The notes beneath the pieces were generated by a model. The model was not told the origin of the DNA and searched no databases. It saw only the letters and a program-made list of their open reading frames with translations. DNA of 64,000 bases from Azotosporobacter soli (GTDB lineage: Bacteria > Bacillota > Negativicutes > SG130): positions 62,001 through 126,000 of the forward strand of contig NZ_JAUAOA010000006.1 in assembly GCF_030542965.1 (NCBI RefSeq), in the 5' to 3' direction. Positions 1-8,334 of the stretch are shown in pieces; within the stretch, counting starts at the first letter, position 1; each line of letters starts with the position of its first letter. Both the position numbers and the translations under genes were made by a program.

Positions 1-740
1 CGGCCAAGCAGCGTCGGATTCAATTTCACCGTTGTATGCAGGCCGCGCTCTTCCAAAAGGAAGCGGGCGATGCGGCCGATCTCATCCGGCGGGCAGCCGT
101 GCATCGTCGACAGCGTGACGCTGTTCGTGATTTGATCCGGAATCTCAATGTCGGCAAACTGCGGATATTCTTTTTGCAAAAACGCTCTGATCTCAGTGAG
201 TTCGGTCTTCGCATTCTGCATACGATCCATGAAACGCGTCATCTCCGGCGTCTTTACGCCTTCCAAATTGTAGCCGACGCTCATATTGAAGATCGTACCG
301 ACCGGCAGCGTCGCATCCCAGCCAAGGATGCGCGGCAGAATATGGATCAGCGCCCAGGCCTTGATATATTCCGGCGCGGACTGTTCCAGCTTGAGCTCCT
401 GCGACCATTCGACGTTATAGCCTTCGTCTTCCATATCGATGCAGGGTCGCGCAATTTCCAGTTCGTCCATGCACTGCACCGTTTTCAATTCGATAAAGCG
501 CGCACCCGACAGCCAGCTGCACAGGATGTTCTGCGTCAGCTGCGTATGCGGTCCGGCAGCCGGTCCAAGCGGCGTCGCCAGATAGTGACCGAACAAGTCC
601 TGCACCGCATAGGGTGCATCCGCCTTCGGCGTGTAAAAAAGAGAACGGTGAATGCCGAAAATGCTCTGATTCTCCTGGTATTCCTTCAATATCCATTCCA
701 GCAAGACCGGAAACGGTTGAACTTTCATGCTGTGTGACAT
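1..740 (-). CDS. ygfK: YgfK-type oxidoreductase (putative selenate reductase subunit), N-terminal part
   Basis: This is the first 246 residues of a gene that runs off the left edge. The ATG at 740 follows GAGGAGG. The translation aligns closely, from memory, with the start of E. coli YgfK: FGIHRSLFYTPKA near residue 28, GPAAGPHTQLTQNILCSW near 60, IDMEDEGYNVEWS near 100, SVGYNLEG near 153 and TLSTMHGCPPDEIGRI near 212. YgfK is a large FAD/Fe-S protein (about 1000 residues) with glutamate-synthase-like domains; the selenate reductase name is old. In recent work on gut bacteria it belongs to the gene set needed for anaerobic urate breakdown. It is the last gene seen of the ygeX-ssnA-permease operon, 46 bases after the permease stop. 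Only the family is certain; its substrate is not. Confidence 0.9.
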   Translation of the reverse strand, partial: MSHSMKVQPFPVLLEWILKEYQENQSIFGIHRSLFYTPKADAPYAVQDLFGHYLATPLGPAAGPHTQLTQNILCSWLSGARFIELKTVQCMDELEIARPCIDMEDEGYNVEWSQELKLEQSAPEYIKAWALIHILPRILGWDATLPVGTIFNMSVGYNLEGVKTPEMTRFMDRMQNAKTELTEIRAFLQKEYPQFADIEIPDQITNSVTLSTMHGCPPDEIGRIARFLLEERGLHTTVKLNPTLLG

Positions 741-786
741 GTTCGGTTTCCTCCTCTAACAACTGTTGTTGCCTGGCCGATAATTC

Positions 787-2118
787 TCAGGCCACTTTTT
801 CCAGTGTTTTTTTCAGTTTTAATTTTCCAATTTCGTTGAAGAAGGCATTGAGCAAAATCGCACTCAGTGTGCCGCCGGTAATCCCGCTGTGCAAGACGAT
901 GCGAGCCCATTCCGGCAACGCGTGATAAAAGTTAGGAACGGCAAGCGGCACCATGCTGACCCCAATGCTGACCGCCACGATTAACGTGTTCTTGTTGCCT
1001 TCATAATTGACCTTGGTCAGGGCGCGAATCCCGCTCGAAGCCACCATGCCGAACATCACGATGCCGGCGCCGCCAAGAACTGGGTTTGGAATCGCCGCAA
1101 CCACTGCAGCCGCTTTCGGAAACAAACCAAACAGGATCAGAATCAGACCGCCAGTCGCTACGACGAAGCGGCTTTTGACGCCGGTCAGGCTGACCAGTCC
1201 GACGTTTTGCGCAAAGGCGGTATGCGGAAAGCTGTTAAACAAGCCGCCGATCATGGTCGCCACGCCGTCGGTCTGCAAACCGCGCGTCAATTCCTTCGCT
1301 CCGACCGGCTTATCGACAATCTGCCCGATTGCAATGATGTCGCCGGTCGTCTCGGTCATCACGACCAGCATCACGACGGTCATCGCCAGAATGGATGAAA
1401 GTTCGAACGTCGGCATACCGAACGCAAACGGCATTGTAAATCCGATCCAATCCGCCTGGCCGACTTTAGAAAAATCGACGATGCCAAGCGGCATTGCAAG
1501 CAGCGTTCCGAAGACCAGTCCCAGCAAAACTGAAATGTTGCTAAGAAACCCGCTAACATATTTATTCAGCGTCAGGATAAAGGCCAGCACCGCAAAGGCC
1601 AGACCGATATTGGCGGGACTCGCGTAATTCGCAGCGGCTGAATTCCCTCCGGCCGCCCAATTAACAGCGACCGGCAGCAATGCGATGCCGATAATCGTAA
1701 TGATTGTGCCGGTGACGACGGCGGGAAAAAATCGCATCAGTCGGCTGAAAAATGGACTGAGCAGGTAGGTGATCAGCCCGGCAGCGATCGTCGCGCCAAA
1801 AATGCTGGTCAAACCATGTTCCTGGCCGATCAGAATCATCGGCGATACGGCGGCAAACGTCACGCCCTGCATGATCGGAAATTTGATGCCGACCGGTCCG
1901 ATACCGATCGCTTGGATGATTGTTGCAATGCCGGCGCAAAATAAGTCGGCATTGATCAGATAAATCACTTGCTCCTGTGACAGGTGCAATGCATTGGCTA
2001 AAATTAGCGGCACGGCCACCGCACCGGCGTACATCGCCAATACGTGCTGGAGACCGTAGGCGAATAACTGGCCAATGGGCAGCATTTCGTCTACTGGGTG
2101 AATCGTGTTCTCTTTCAC
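787..2118 (-). CDS. NCS2 family purine (urate/xanthine) permease
   Basis: This 443-residue membrane protein belongs to the nucleobase:cation symporter-2 family (XanQ, UacT, PbuX, PucK). The family signature QNVGLVSLTG lies near residue 304, the conserved QH of transmembrane segment 1 near residue 24, and TETTGD near 256. It should import xanthine or urate with a cation across the inner membrane. I place the start at the GTG at 2118, not the in-frame GTG at 2127, because GAGGTGA sits 8 bases before 2118. It lies between ssnA and ygfK in one operon, and its context (ygeX, ssnA, ygfK) points to urate or xanthine as substrate, but sequence alone cannot separate the two. Confidence 0.93.
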   Translation of the reverse strand: MKENTIHPVDEMLPIGQLFAYGLQHVLAMYAGAVAVPLILANALHLSQEQVIYLINADLFCAGIATIIQAIGIGPVGIKFPIMQGVTFAAVSPMILIGQEHGLTSIFGATIAAGLITYLLSPFFSRLMRFFPAVVTGTIITIIGIALLPVAVNWAAGGNSAAANYASPANIGLAFAVLAFILTLNKYVSGFLSNISVLLGLVFGTLLAMPLGIVDFSKVGQADWIGFTMPFAFGMPTFELSSILAMTVVMLVVMTETTGDIIAIGQIVDKPVGAKELTRGLQTDGVATMIGGLFNSFPHTAFAQNVGLVSLTGVKSRFVVATGGLILILFGLFPKAAAVVAAIPNPVLGGAGIVMFGMVASSGIRALTKVNYEGNKNTLIVAVSIGVSMVPLAVPNFYHALPEWARIVLHSGITGGTLSAILLNAFFNEIGKLKLKKTLEKVA

Positions 2119-2136
2119 TCTGATCACCTCTTTAGA

Positions 2137-3465
2137 TTAGAAGCGCTCCCATACCTTGGCGCTTAACCTGCGCGCCTCGGCGCAAATGGCCGCTTCATCG
2201 ATGCCGACCAGTTGGCGTTCTTCCATCCGCACCTGGCCGCCTACTACCGTGGTCACGACGCCGCGACCGGACATCCCGAACAGGATGTGTCCGTTGGCAT
2301 TGTCCGCCGACAGCGCGGTCGGCGGCTGATAATCGACTACGATCACATCGCCGTACGCGCCCGGCTTCAACTGTCCGAGCGGTTTGGGGAAATACTTGGC
2401 GGCGATCAATGCATTGTTTTCAAAGAGCATCGTCGGAATTTCGCCCCAGGCTGCGCCGGGATCCGCCTGTTGATGCTTATGCAATATGTTGGCTACCTTA
2501 TAGGACTCCAGCATGTCGCTCGTGTAGCCGTCCGTGCCAAGACCCATCAGGATTCCCTGCTCCAGCATGGAAAGCACCGGCGAGCAGCCTACGGCGTTGC
2601 CCATGTTCGATTCCGGATTATGAACCACCGCGGTTTTGCTCTCTTTCAGCAGTTGCCGCTCCGCGTCGTTGACATGAACACAGTGCACCGCAATCGATTT
2701 ATCGCCCAGAATGCCGAATTCGTTGAACCGTTCCACAACCCGCTTACCGTGCGTCTCCAAACTGTGTTCCTGATCGGAGAGCGCTTCCGCCGTGTGGACG
2801 TGAAACCCAGCATTGCTGTTTTGTTTCGCAGCAGCGCAACGTCTGAGCGTTTCATCGCTCAGCGTCATTGACGCATGCAGGCCAAACATGCCCCGAAGCA
2901 TCGGGTCATTGCCGTTATTGGCATGGTTGATGAAATCCATGTTTTCCCGGATTCCCTCTTCCATCACCGCCTGGCCGTCGCGATCCGAGACCTCATAGGC
3001 ATAGCAGCCGCGCAGGCCGATTTCCTTGCCGGCCTTGGCCAGCGTAAACAGGCTGTTTTTCACCGCAGCGGGACTGGCATGATGGTCGAAGATCGTCGTC
3101 GTACCGTTTTTAATGCAATCAATCATTACCGGCAATGCGCTGTAATAAACGTCTTCCGTCGTTAGCACCTTGTCGAGTCGCCACCAGAGCCGCTCCAATA
3201 TTTGAACGAAATTCTGCGGCGACGCATCCTTCAGAGCCATGCCGCGGGCAAACGTACTGTATAGATGCATGTGGCTGTTGATCAGGCCCGGCATAATGAC
3301 CCGACCTTTCGCATCGCTGAAGCGTGCAGCCGGATACTTCGCTTTCAATTCATCCGTTTTACCAACGGCAACAATCGTGTCGCCGTCAATTGCAACGCAG
3401 CCGTCCGCGAGAAACGGTTGAGCGGGATCGCGGGTAATCATGCTGCCATTTCCGATCAGAAGCAT
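2137..3465 (-). CDS. ssnA: SsnA-type amidohydrolase
   Basis: A 442-residue protein of the amidohydrolase superfamily (TRZ/ATZ group). Metal-binding HMH is at residues 65-67 (INSHMHLYST), a second ligand motif HVHTAE near 222, and the C-terminal catalytic Asp in GTDGYTSDM near 315. Overall it matches SsnA, a putative aminohydrolase that co-occurs with ygfK, ygeX, ygeY and xdhD in anaerobic purine degradation clusters. The likely role is hydrolysis of an amino- or ring-bearing purine catabolite in the cytoplasm; the substrate is unproven. The ATG at 3465 follows AAAGGAG. It ends 18 bases before the permease start and starts 24 bases after the ygeX stop, so the genes are co-transcribed. Confidence 0.92.
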   Translation of the reverse strand: MLLIGNGSMITRDPAQPFLADGCVAIDGDTIVAVGKTDELKAKYPAARFSDAKGRVIMPGLINSHMHLYSTFARGMALKDASPQNFVQILERLWWRLDKVLTTEDVYYSALPVMIDCIKNGTTTIFDHHASPAAVKNSLFTLAKAGKEIGLRGCYAYEVSDRDGQAVMEEGIRENMDFINHANNGNDPMLRGMFGLHASMTLSDETLRRCAAAKQNSNAGFHVHTAEALSDQEHSLETHGKRVVERFNEFGILGDKSIAVHCVHVNDAERQLLKESKTAVVHNPESNMGNAVGCSPVLSMLEQGILMGLGTDGYTSDMLESYKVANILHKHQQADPGAAWGEIPTMLFENNALIAAKYFPKPLGQLKPGAYGDVIVVDYQPPTALSADNANGHILFGMSGRGVVTTVVGGQVRMEERQLVGIDEAAICAEARRLSAKVWERF

Positions 3466-3489
3466 ATTTATTCTCCTTTGCAGACCGTT

Positions 3490-4707
3490 TTATTCTTTTG
3501 GTGCCGGGCACTCTCCCTGCCACGTGATGCTGCGATATTTAGCCGGATCGGTATCGCCTTCGGTGCTGAAGACCAAGATCCGTGACTGTTCATTCAAGCC
3601 GAGTCTGTCTTTCAAATCCTTCAGCGCCGGGTTCGTCATCAGTTCAACGACAAGCCCTGTCGTCACCGCTCCGGATTCGCCGGACACCACCTGTTTATCC
3701 TTGGAGAGCGGATTGCCGAGAATACGCATGCCGTTCGCCGCGACCCAGTCCGGACAGGAAACGAAAGCCTCGCTGTAATCGCGCAGGATGTTCCAGCCGA
3801 TGATATTGGCTTCGCCGCAGGCCAGACCGGCCATGATCGTGACCATATCGCCGCCCACCGCATGCGGTTTCCCGTCGTTGGCCAGACCGGATTTGTACAT
3901 GCAGTCGGCCTGATCCGATTCGACGATGACCACCTTAGGCTGTTCTTCGCCAAATGCGGCGGCGAAATATCCCTGCACCGCGCCTGCCAGCGATCCGACG
4001 CCCGCCTGGATGAAGATATGCGTCGGTTTTTTCACCTGGATTTCCTGCAGTTGCGTCAGCGCTTCGGCCGCCATCGTGCCGTACCCCTGCATGATCCAGG
4101 CCGGAATATCTTCGTAGCCTTCCCACGCAGTATCCTGGACAACGACCCAACCGTTTTTCTTGGCCCGTTCGGTGATCAGGCGAACCGCATCATCATAATT
4201 CAAGTCGGTGATGCTGGCATCCGCGCCTTCGGCTTGGATATTTTTAAGTCGAGTCTGCGAAGAACCTTTCGGCATATAAATTACCGATTTTTGTTTTAGG
4301 CGATTAGCGGTCCAAGCCACGCCGCGGCCATGATTTCCATCGGTTGCAGTGGCAAAGGTGATTTCGCCGAGCGCCTTACGCGTTTCGGACGACGTCAGTT
4401 CAGCGTAGCTCAGTTCACTGATATCCTTGCCCAGTTTTTCCGCCAGATAGCGGGCCATCGCGAACGAGCCTCCCAAGACTTTAAACGCGTTCAAGCCGAA
4501 GCGATACGATTCGTCTTTTACATATAAACCGGCAACACCGATATGCTTTGCCAGTTGTCCCAGATCTGCCAACGGCGTCGGTTTGTACTCGGGAAAACTC
4601 TCGTGAAATTTCTTCACTTTGCCGATTTCGCTCGGACTTAAGAAGGTGAGATCGGCTTTCGCCTGTCCGCGTTTGCCATTGGCAACCCATTTGATCTTAG
4701 CATCCAT
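3490..4707 (-). CDS. ygeX: 2,3-diaminopropionate ammonia-lyase
   Basis: 405 residues, fold type II PLP enzyme. The PLP lysine is K77 in FGLNAFKVLGGS and the catalytic aspartate lies in TATDGNHGRGVAW (D123); a glycine-rich phosphate site is at QAGVGSLAGAV near 236. The enzyme converts 2,3-diaminopropionate to pyruvate and two ammonia. In anaerobic urate catabolism this product is thought to come from the opened purine ring, so this step feeds carbon to pyruvate. It is the first gene of the operon, reading into ssnA 24 bases on. A sigma-54-type promoter lies about 50 bases upstream (4755-4771), with two palindromes further upstream. Length and motifs are normal for the family. Confidence 0.95.
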   Translation of the reverse strand: MDAKIKWVANGKRGQAKADLTFLSPSEIGKVKKFHESFPEYKPTPLADLGQLAKHIGVAGLYVKDESYRFGLNAFKVLGGSFAMARYLAEKLGKDISELSYAELTSSETRKALGEITFATATDGNHGRGVAWTANRLKQKSVIYMPKGSSQTRLKNIQAEGADASITDLNYDDAVRLITERAKKNGWVVVQDTAWEGYEDIPAWIMQGYGTMAAEALTQLQEIQVKKPTHIFIQAGVGSLAGAVQGYFAAAFGEEQPKVVIVESDQADCMYKSGLANDGKPHAVGGDMVTIMAGLACGEANIIGWNILRDYSEAFVSCPDWVAANGMRILGNPLSKDKQVVSGESGAVTTGLVVELMTNPALKDLKDRLGLNEQSRILVFSTEGDTDPAKYRSITWQGECPAPKE

Positions 4708-4754
4708 TCTCCATACCTCTCTTCTGCTCTCGCTATTTCCCTATTGCCTTATAA

Positions 4755-4771
4755 TGCAATAAGGATGCCAA
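4755..4771 (-). promoter_or_regulatory. Sigma-54-type promoter of ygeX
   Basis: On the minus strand this reads TTGGCATCCTTATTGCA. It matches the -24 (TGGCA) and -12 (TTGCA) elements, with the invariant GG and GC 12 bases apart as sigma-54 requires. It lies 48 bases before the ygeX ATG. Overlapping it, ATTGC/GCAAT (4743-4760) forms a short inverted repeat. The assignment rests on the motif only. Confidence 0.6.
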
Positions 4772-5063
4772 CTTTTCTCACACGTCGCCAAAGCGTTCTC
4801 TTTTCAACGCTGCAAGTCCCGACAGTGCAGTCAGATTCAGCGTTGCTCCTCTCTTTTTAAATTTGCTCCGTAAGACATTTTTTTCCGTCCGAGAAATTTT
4901 TCTCTGAAAGAGGCAAAGAATAAAGCGCTCTTTATTATCAATACGATAATTTGTATCATTTTGATAAGAAAGAAACGCCTAAAGTCTGTAAGCCTGCCAT
5001 TCCTTGGCCTAACTTCGTTCTCATGCATTTACGCCAATTATTTTTATCGTTTTGATAAAAGAA
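4772..5063. promoter_or_regulatory. Upstream region of ygeX with two TATC/GATA palindromes
   Basis: No gene is visible here. Two inverted repeats stand out. The first, 4936-4966, is a 31-base imperfect palindrome with outer arms TATCAA and TTGATA and inner GATA/TATC. The second, 5042-5060, is TTTTATC-GTTTT-GATAAAA. Both share TATC...GATA half-sites and lie about 165 and 270 bases upstream of the sigma-54-type promoter, a suitable place for enhancer-binding activator sites. The second could instead be a small hairpin after the feo terminator. Confidence 0.4.
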
Positions 5064-5104
5064 AGGAAAGGAGTCGCCTTGCAAGCAAGACGACTCCTTT
5101 CCTC
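5064..5104 (-). terminator. Rho-independent terminator of the feo operon
   Basis: The arms AGGAAAGGAGTCG and CGACTCCTTTCCT (13 base pairs) are followed on the minus strand by TTTCTTTTATC. It begins at the stop codon of the zinc-ribbon gene, the last gene of the operon. Confidence 0.85.
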
Positions 5105-5244
5105 TATTCTTCTTTCTCTGCGTCGCAGCCTGCGCAGCCGCAGCCGCAACATGGACGGGCTAAAGAGACGCCGCACTCCGTGCAGTATTCCTCCTTCGCC
5201 TGTGGTATTCGCCCGCAACCGGGACAGACGCGCACCTGCATCAT
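5104..5244 (-). CDS. Small double-zinc-ribbon-like Cys-rich protein
   Basis: 46 residues starting MMQVRVCPGCGR. It has CPGC and CTEC knuckles spaced like a zinc ribbon, then a Cys-rich tail CCGCGCAGC. The ATG at 5244 overlaps the TGA of the upstream FeoB-associated gene in an ATGATG arrangement, so the two are translationally coupled. Its place at the end of a ferrous iron operon suggests a metal-binding or redox accessory role; I know of no assigned function. The short length makes the prediction rest on coupling, on Cys pattern and on the terminator right after its stop. Confidence 0.65.
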   Translation of the reverse strand: MMQVRVCPGCGRIPQAKEEYCTECGVSLARPCCGCGCAGCDAEKEE

Positions 5245-5411
5245 TGGCCTTTCCCATCCGGCTTTGCGCTGGGACAACTTTTGCAGCCGCTGCAACCACT
5301 GCTATCGTTACTGCAATTGCAAACCACATCACCCTTACTTTGTTTCCACAAGAGGCGAGCTAAATAATACACTGCCATCAGGCCGATTGCCGCCAATACT
5401 ATTTTTTCCAC
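5241..5411 (-). CDS. FeoB-associated Cys-rich membrane protein
   Basis: 56 residues with a GTG start at 5411, 10 bases after the feoB stop; a weak GGTAG precedes it. One N-terminal membrane helix (about residues 4-22, IVLAAIGLMAVYYLARLLW) is followed by a Cys-rich tail CNCSNDSSGCSGCKSC. This is the pattern of the FeoB_associated family, a short protein encoded next to feoB in many Firmicutes. It probably sits in the membrane beside the FeoB channel. Its biochemical role is not established. Confidence 0.85.
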   Translation of the reverse strand: MEKIVLAAIGLMAVYYLARLLWKQSKGDVVCNCSNDSSGCSGCKSCPSAKPDGKGQ

Positions 5412-5421
5412 TTTCTACCTC

Positions 5422-7803
5422 CTAACTGCCGAGGCCTAGCAGTTTTCCACCGTTATAGACGAGGAAAGCAACCAACCAGGCCAGCGCTGTTGAATATCCC
5501 ATGCTGAATGCAGCCCATTTCCAGGAATTCGTTTCCCGTTTGATCGTCGCGATCACCGCCAGGCAGGGCGAGTAAATCAGCGTGAAAACCATCATCGTGT
5601 AGGCAACGAGAGGGTTGAACGTCGGATCGTCCGCTAACGCCTTTTTAAGCGATGTCCCGTTTTCTTTGCCGTCCCCTACACTGTAAATCGTCCCCAAACT
5701 GCTAACGACGACTTCTTTTGCGCTGAATCCGGCGATCAGCGAAACATTGATCTTCCAGTCGAAGCCGAGCGGCGCGGTCACCGGTGCAAAGAACTGACCC
5801 AACTTACCGGCATAGCTTTTCGCCAGTTTTTCGCTACCCTGTTCTTTTTCCAGTTTTTCCGTCGTCTCCGTCAACGCTTCCTTCAGTTCCAGATAGCGAC
5901 TGACAGCCGGAAACAGTTCACTGTGACCCTGTTGCACCGCAGCCAACTTAACCGCTTTTTCATCCGCAAGCGAAATGATCTGCGCTGCATCGTCTTCCGC
6001 TTCTTCTTCCTGCTTCTTAAAGCCTTCTTCGATTTCCGTCAGCTCGACGATCAAAGATTGCAACTCTTCACTGTCAGCCAGCTGCGCCAATTGAAGCGGC
6101 CCGGTCACCTCTTCCTGAACCTGAGCAGTAAAGGCAGCCGTCGCTTGCGCCGCAAGTGCATCGTAATCTTTGTCGAACTCGACCTGATTCGGATAGTTCG
6201 TCAGGAACCAGACGATGACCGAGACCGCCAGGATGATCGTACCCGCTTTGCGCACATACATCGAACTTTGGTTCCACATATGAATCATCACGCTGCGCAA
6301 GGTCGGGATTCGGTACGGCGGCAGTTCCATCACAAACGGTTCCGTATCCCCTTTAAAAAGTACCGAACGGAAAATGCGCGCCATCAAAACCGCCAGGAAA
6401 ATCCCAAGCAGATAAATGGAAAACAATACATTGCCCGCCATGTTTTCCGAAAAGAACGCCGCGATCAAGAGCGTGTAGATCGGCAAACGTGCGCTGCAAC
6501 TCATCAACGGGCTGACCAGGATCGTCACCATCCTGTCGCGCGGATTCTCGAGCGTTCGCGTTCCCATGATCGCCGGAATGCCGCAGCCGAAACCGAGCAT
6601 CAGCGGAATGAACGATTTGCCGTGCAAGCCTACTTTTTGCATGACCCGGTCCATGATGAACGCAGCTCTTGCCATATAACCGGTGCCTTCGAGCAGCGCT
6701 ATCGCAAAAAAGAGTAGCAGGATCTGCGGCAAAAACGAGAGCACCGAGCCTACGCCGCCAATCGCGCCGTCGACCACCAACGACTTCAGTTCGCCGTCCG
6801 GCAGATAACCGCCGACCAAGGCCGCAACCCATTCGACGCCGCTTGCGATCCATTCCTGAGGATAATGACCGATGCGGAAAACGAGGCTGAAAACCAGCCA
6901 CATCAGGCCAAGAAAGATCGGAATGCCGAGCACCCGATTCGTCAAGACCCGATCCACCTTGTCGGAAAACGTCAGGACGTCTTCATCCGGCGCAGTGACA
7001 ATCTCTTTATACACTTTGCCGATGAAACGATAGCGCCGGTCGGCAATCGCCAACTCCGGCTCCTCACCCAATTGATTTTCAAGCTGCTGACGCAGACGCG
7101 AAGCAGAGCGCAGCACTTCTTCGCCGCCAGCGACTTGCGCCATATCGGCAACCACTTCCTTGTCGTTTTCCAAGAGTTTAAGCGCCAACCAGCGCAGCGG
7201 AAAAGCCAGGACACGATCGGCTTGCGGCAATTTTTCCGTCAGCACCTCGATCGCCGTTTCAATTTCTGTGCCATAATCAACTTTGAACGATTTTTTCACG
7301 CCGTCTTGCGCGACTTGCGCCGCCGCCTGAAGGATTTCATCCATGCCTTGATTGCGACTGCCGACCGCACGCACCACTTCCACGCCAAGCAATTGGCGGA
7401 TCTTCTGTTCATGAATTTTGATATTGCGCGATTCCGCAACATCCGCCATATTCAAGACCAAAACCACCGGTCGTTCCAATTCCATGATTTGCATTGCAAG
7501 ATATAAATTGCGCTCTAAGTTTGACGCATCGAGCACATCGATGACCACATCCGGTTTTTCTTGAATGATGAAATTTCGCGCTACAACTTCTTCGGGCGAA
7601 TACGCAGTCAGACTATAGGTTCCCGGCAGATCGACAATGCGGAACTGCTGCTCGCGATAGCAGCGGCACCCTTCTTTCTTTTCGACCGTCACGCCGGAAT
7701 AATTCCCGACATGCTGGCGTGAGCCTGTCAGGTTATTGAATATCGTTGTCTTACCCGCGTTCGGATTTCCCGCCAATGCTGCGATCAATAATTGCTTCGT
7801 CAT
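5422..7803 (-). CDS. feoB: Ferrous iron transport protein B with long coiled-coil insert
   Basis: 793-residue inner-membrane Fe(II) transporter. The N-terminal G domain has G1 GNPNAGKT (12-19), G3 DLPG (58-61) and G4 NMAD (118-121). A helical GDI-like domain follows, then the membrane core with two Gate regions and the FeoB C-terminal domain; PLMLGFGCGIPAIMGTRTLE is the first Gate motif. Between the two Gate halves, residues about 539-661 form a charged, Glu-rich helical segment of some 120 residues where I recall most FeoB having about 20. The ATG at 7803 follows GGGGAGG. It is co-transcribed with two feoA genes upstream and two small Cys-rich genes downstream. Function is secure; the insert is unusual. 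Confidence 0.97.
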   Translation of the reverse strand: MTKQLLIAALAGNPNAGKTTIFNNLTGSRQHVGNYSGVTVEKKEGCRCYREQQFRIVDLPGTYSLTAYSPEEVVARNFIIQEKPDVVIDVLDASNLERNLYLAMQIMELERPVVLVLNMADVAESRNIKIHEQKIRQLLGVEVVRAVGSRNQGMDEILQAAAQVAQDGVKKSFKVDYGTEIETAIEVLTEKLPQADRVLAFPLRWLALKLLENDKEVVADMAQVAGGEEVLRSASRLRQQLENQLGEEPELAIADRRYRFIGKVYKEIVTAPDEDVLTFSDKVDRVLTNRVLGIPIFLGLMWLVFSLVFRIGHYPQEWIASGVEWVAALVGGYLPDGELKSLVVDGAIGGVGSVLSFLPQILLLFFAIALLEGTGYMARAAFIMDRVMQKVGLHGKSFIPLMLGFGCGIPAIMGTRTLENPRDRMVTILVSPLMSCSARLPIYTLLIAAFFSENMAGNVLFSIYLLGIFLAVLMARIFRSVLFKGDTEPFVMELPPYRIPTLRSVMIHMWNQSSMYVRKAGTIILAVSVIVWFLTNYPNQVEFDKDYDALAAQATAAFTAQVQEEVTGPLQLAQLADSEELQSLIVELTEIEEGFKKQEEEAEDDAAQIISLADEKAVKLAAVQQGHSELFPAVSRYLELKEALTETTEKLEKEQGSEKLAKSYAGKLGQFFAPVTAPLGFDWKINVSLIAGFSAKEVVVSSLGTIYSVGDGKENGTSLKKALADDPTFNPLVAYTMMVFTLIYSPCLAVIATIKRETNSWKWAAFSMGYSTALAWLVAFLVYNGGKLLGLGS

Positions 7804-7868
7804 GTTTCCTCCCCTGATTGAAAGTTAGGCAACCCTAACTTTTTTTACAAAAAATCAAACCTCTCACC

Positions 7869-8081
7869 TTAGCCGACTTCTATCTGGTGTGCCAAGCCCT
7901 GTTGAATCATCAAACGGCTTTCCCTGACTCCGACCAATACGCTGCCGCCGTTTCGACTGATCACACGCAAATCGGAACCGACCGTTAAACCCAGGTCGGC
8001 CAAGCGGACTCTCACTGCAGGCGAACCATGTATTTCAAGTATTTGAGCGGCTTGTCCCGCGTTTAACATCGTCAACGGCAT
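7869..8081 (-). CDS. feoA: FeoA family protein (second copy)
   Basis: 70 residues, an SH3-like FeoA domain: MPLTMLNAGQAAQILEI, then VRVRLADLGLTVGSDLRVI, the typical FeoA core. FeoA is a small cytoplasmic protein that helps FeoB-driven Fe(II) uptake. It lies 22 bases after the first feoA and 65 bases before feoB. GGGGTGA precedes the ATG. The two FeoA proteins differ clearly in sequence, so they are not a recent duplication. Confidence 0.9.
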   Translation of the reverse strand: MPLTMLNAGQAAQILEIHGSPAVRVRLADLGLTVGSDLRVISRNGGSVLVGVRESRLMIQQGLAHQIEVG

Positions 8082-8103
8082 ATGCTCACCCCATTTTTCC
8101 TTC

Positions 8104-8334
8104 TTATGCCACTTCGATCTGAATCAGATTCGCTTCTGATTTGCGCAGCGACAGGTTAAAACCTTTTACTTTGATCTCCATCGGATCGCCAAGCGGTGCG
8201 AACTTTTCCACCTTGACCATCGCGCCGGGCACGATACCCATATCAACAATCCGGCGGTGAATCACGCCGCGGCCGACAACTTTCGCAACAATCCCTTTTT
8301 CACCAGGCTCTAACTCACTAAGCGGCTTAACCAT
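8104..8334 (-). CDS. feoA: FeoA family protein (first copy)
   Basis: 76 residues with a FeoA domain: LSELEPGEKGIVAKVVGRG, then RRIVDMGIVPGAMVKVEKFAP and a C-terminal LRKSEANLIQIE. Role as for other FeoA: a partner of FeoB in ferrous iron uptake. Its start overlaps the end of the DtxR-family regulator by 8 bases, showing translational coupling and one transcript. Two tandem feoA genes before feoB are common in Firmicutes. Confidence 0.92.
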   Translation of the reverse strand: MVKPLSELEPGEKGIVAKVVGRGVIHRRIVDMGIVPGAMVKVEKFAPLGDPMEIKVKGFNLSLRKSEANLIQIEVA

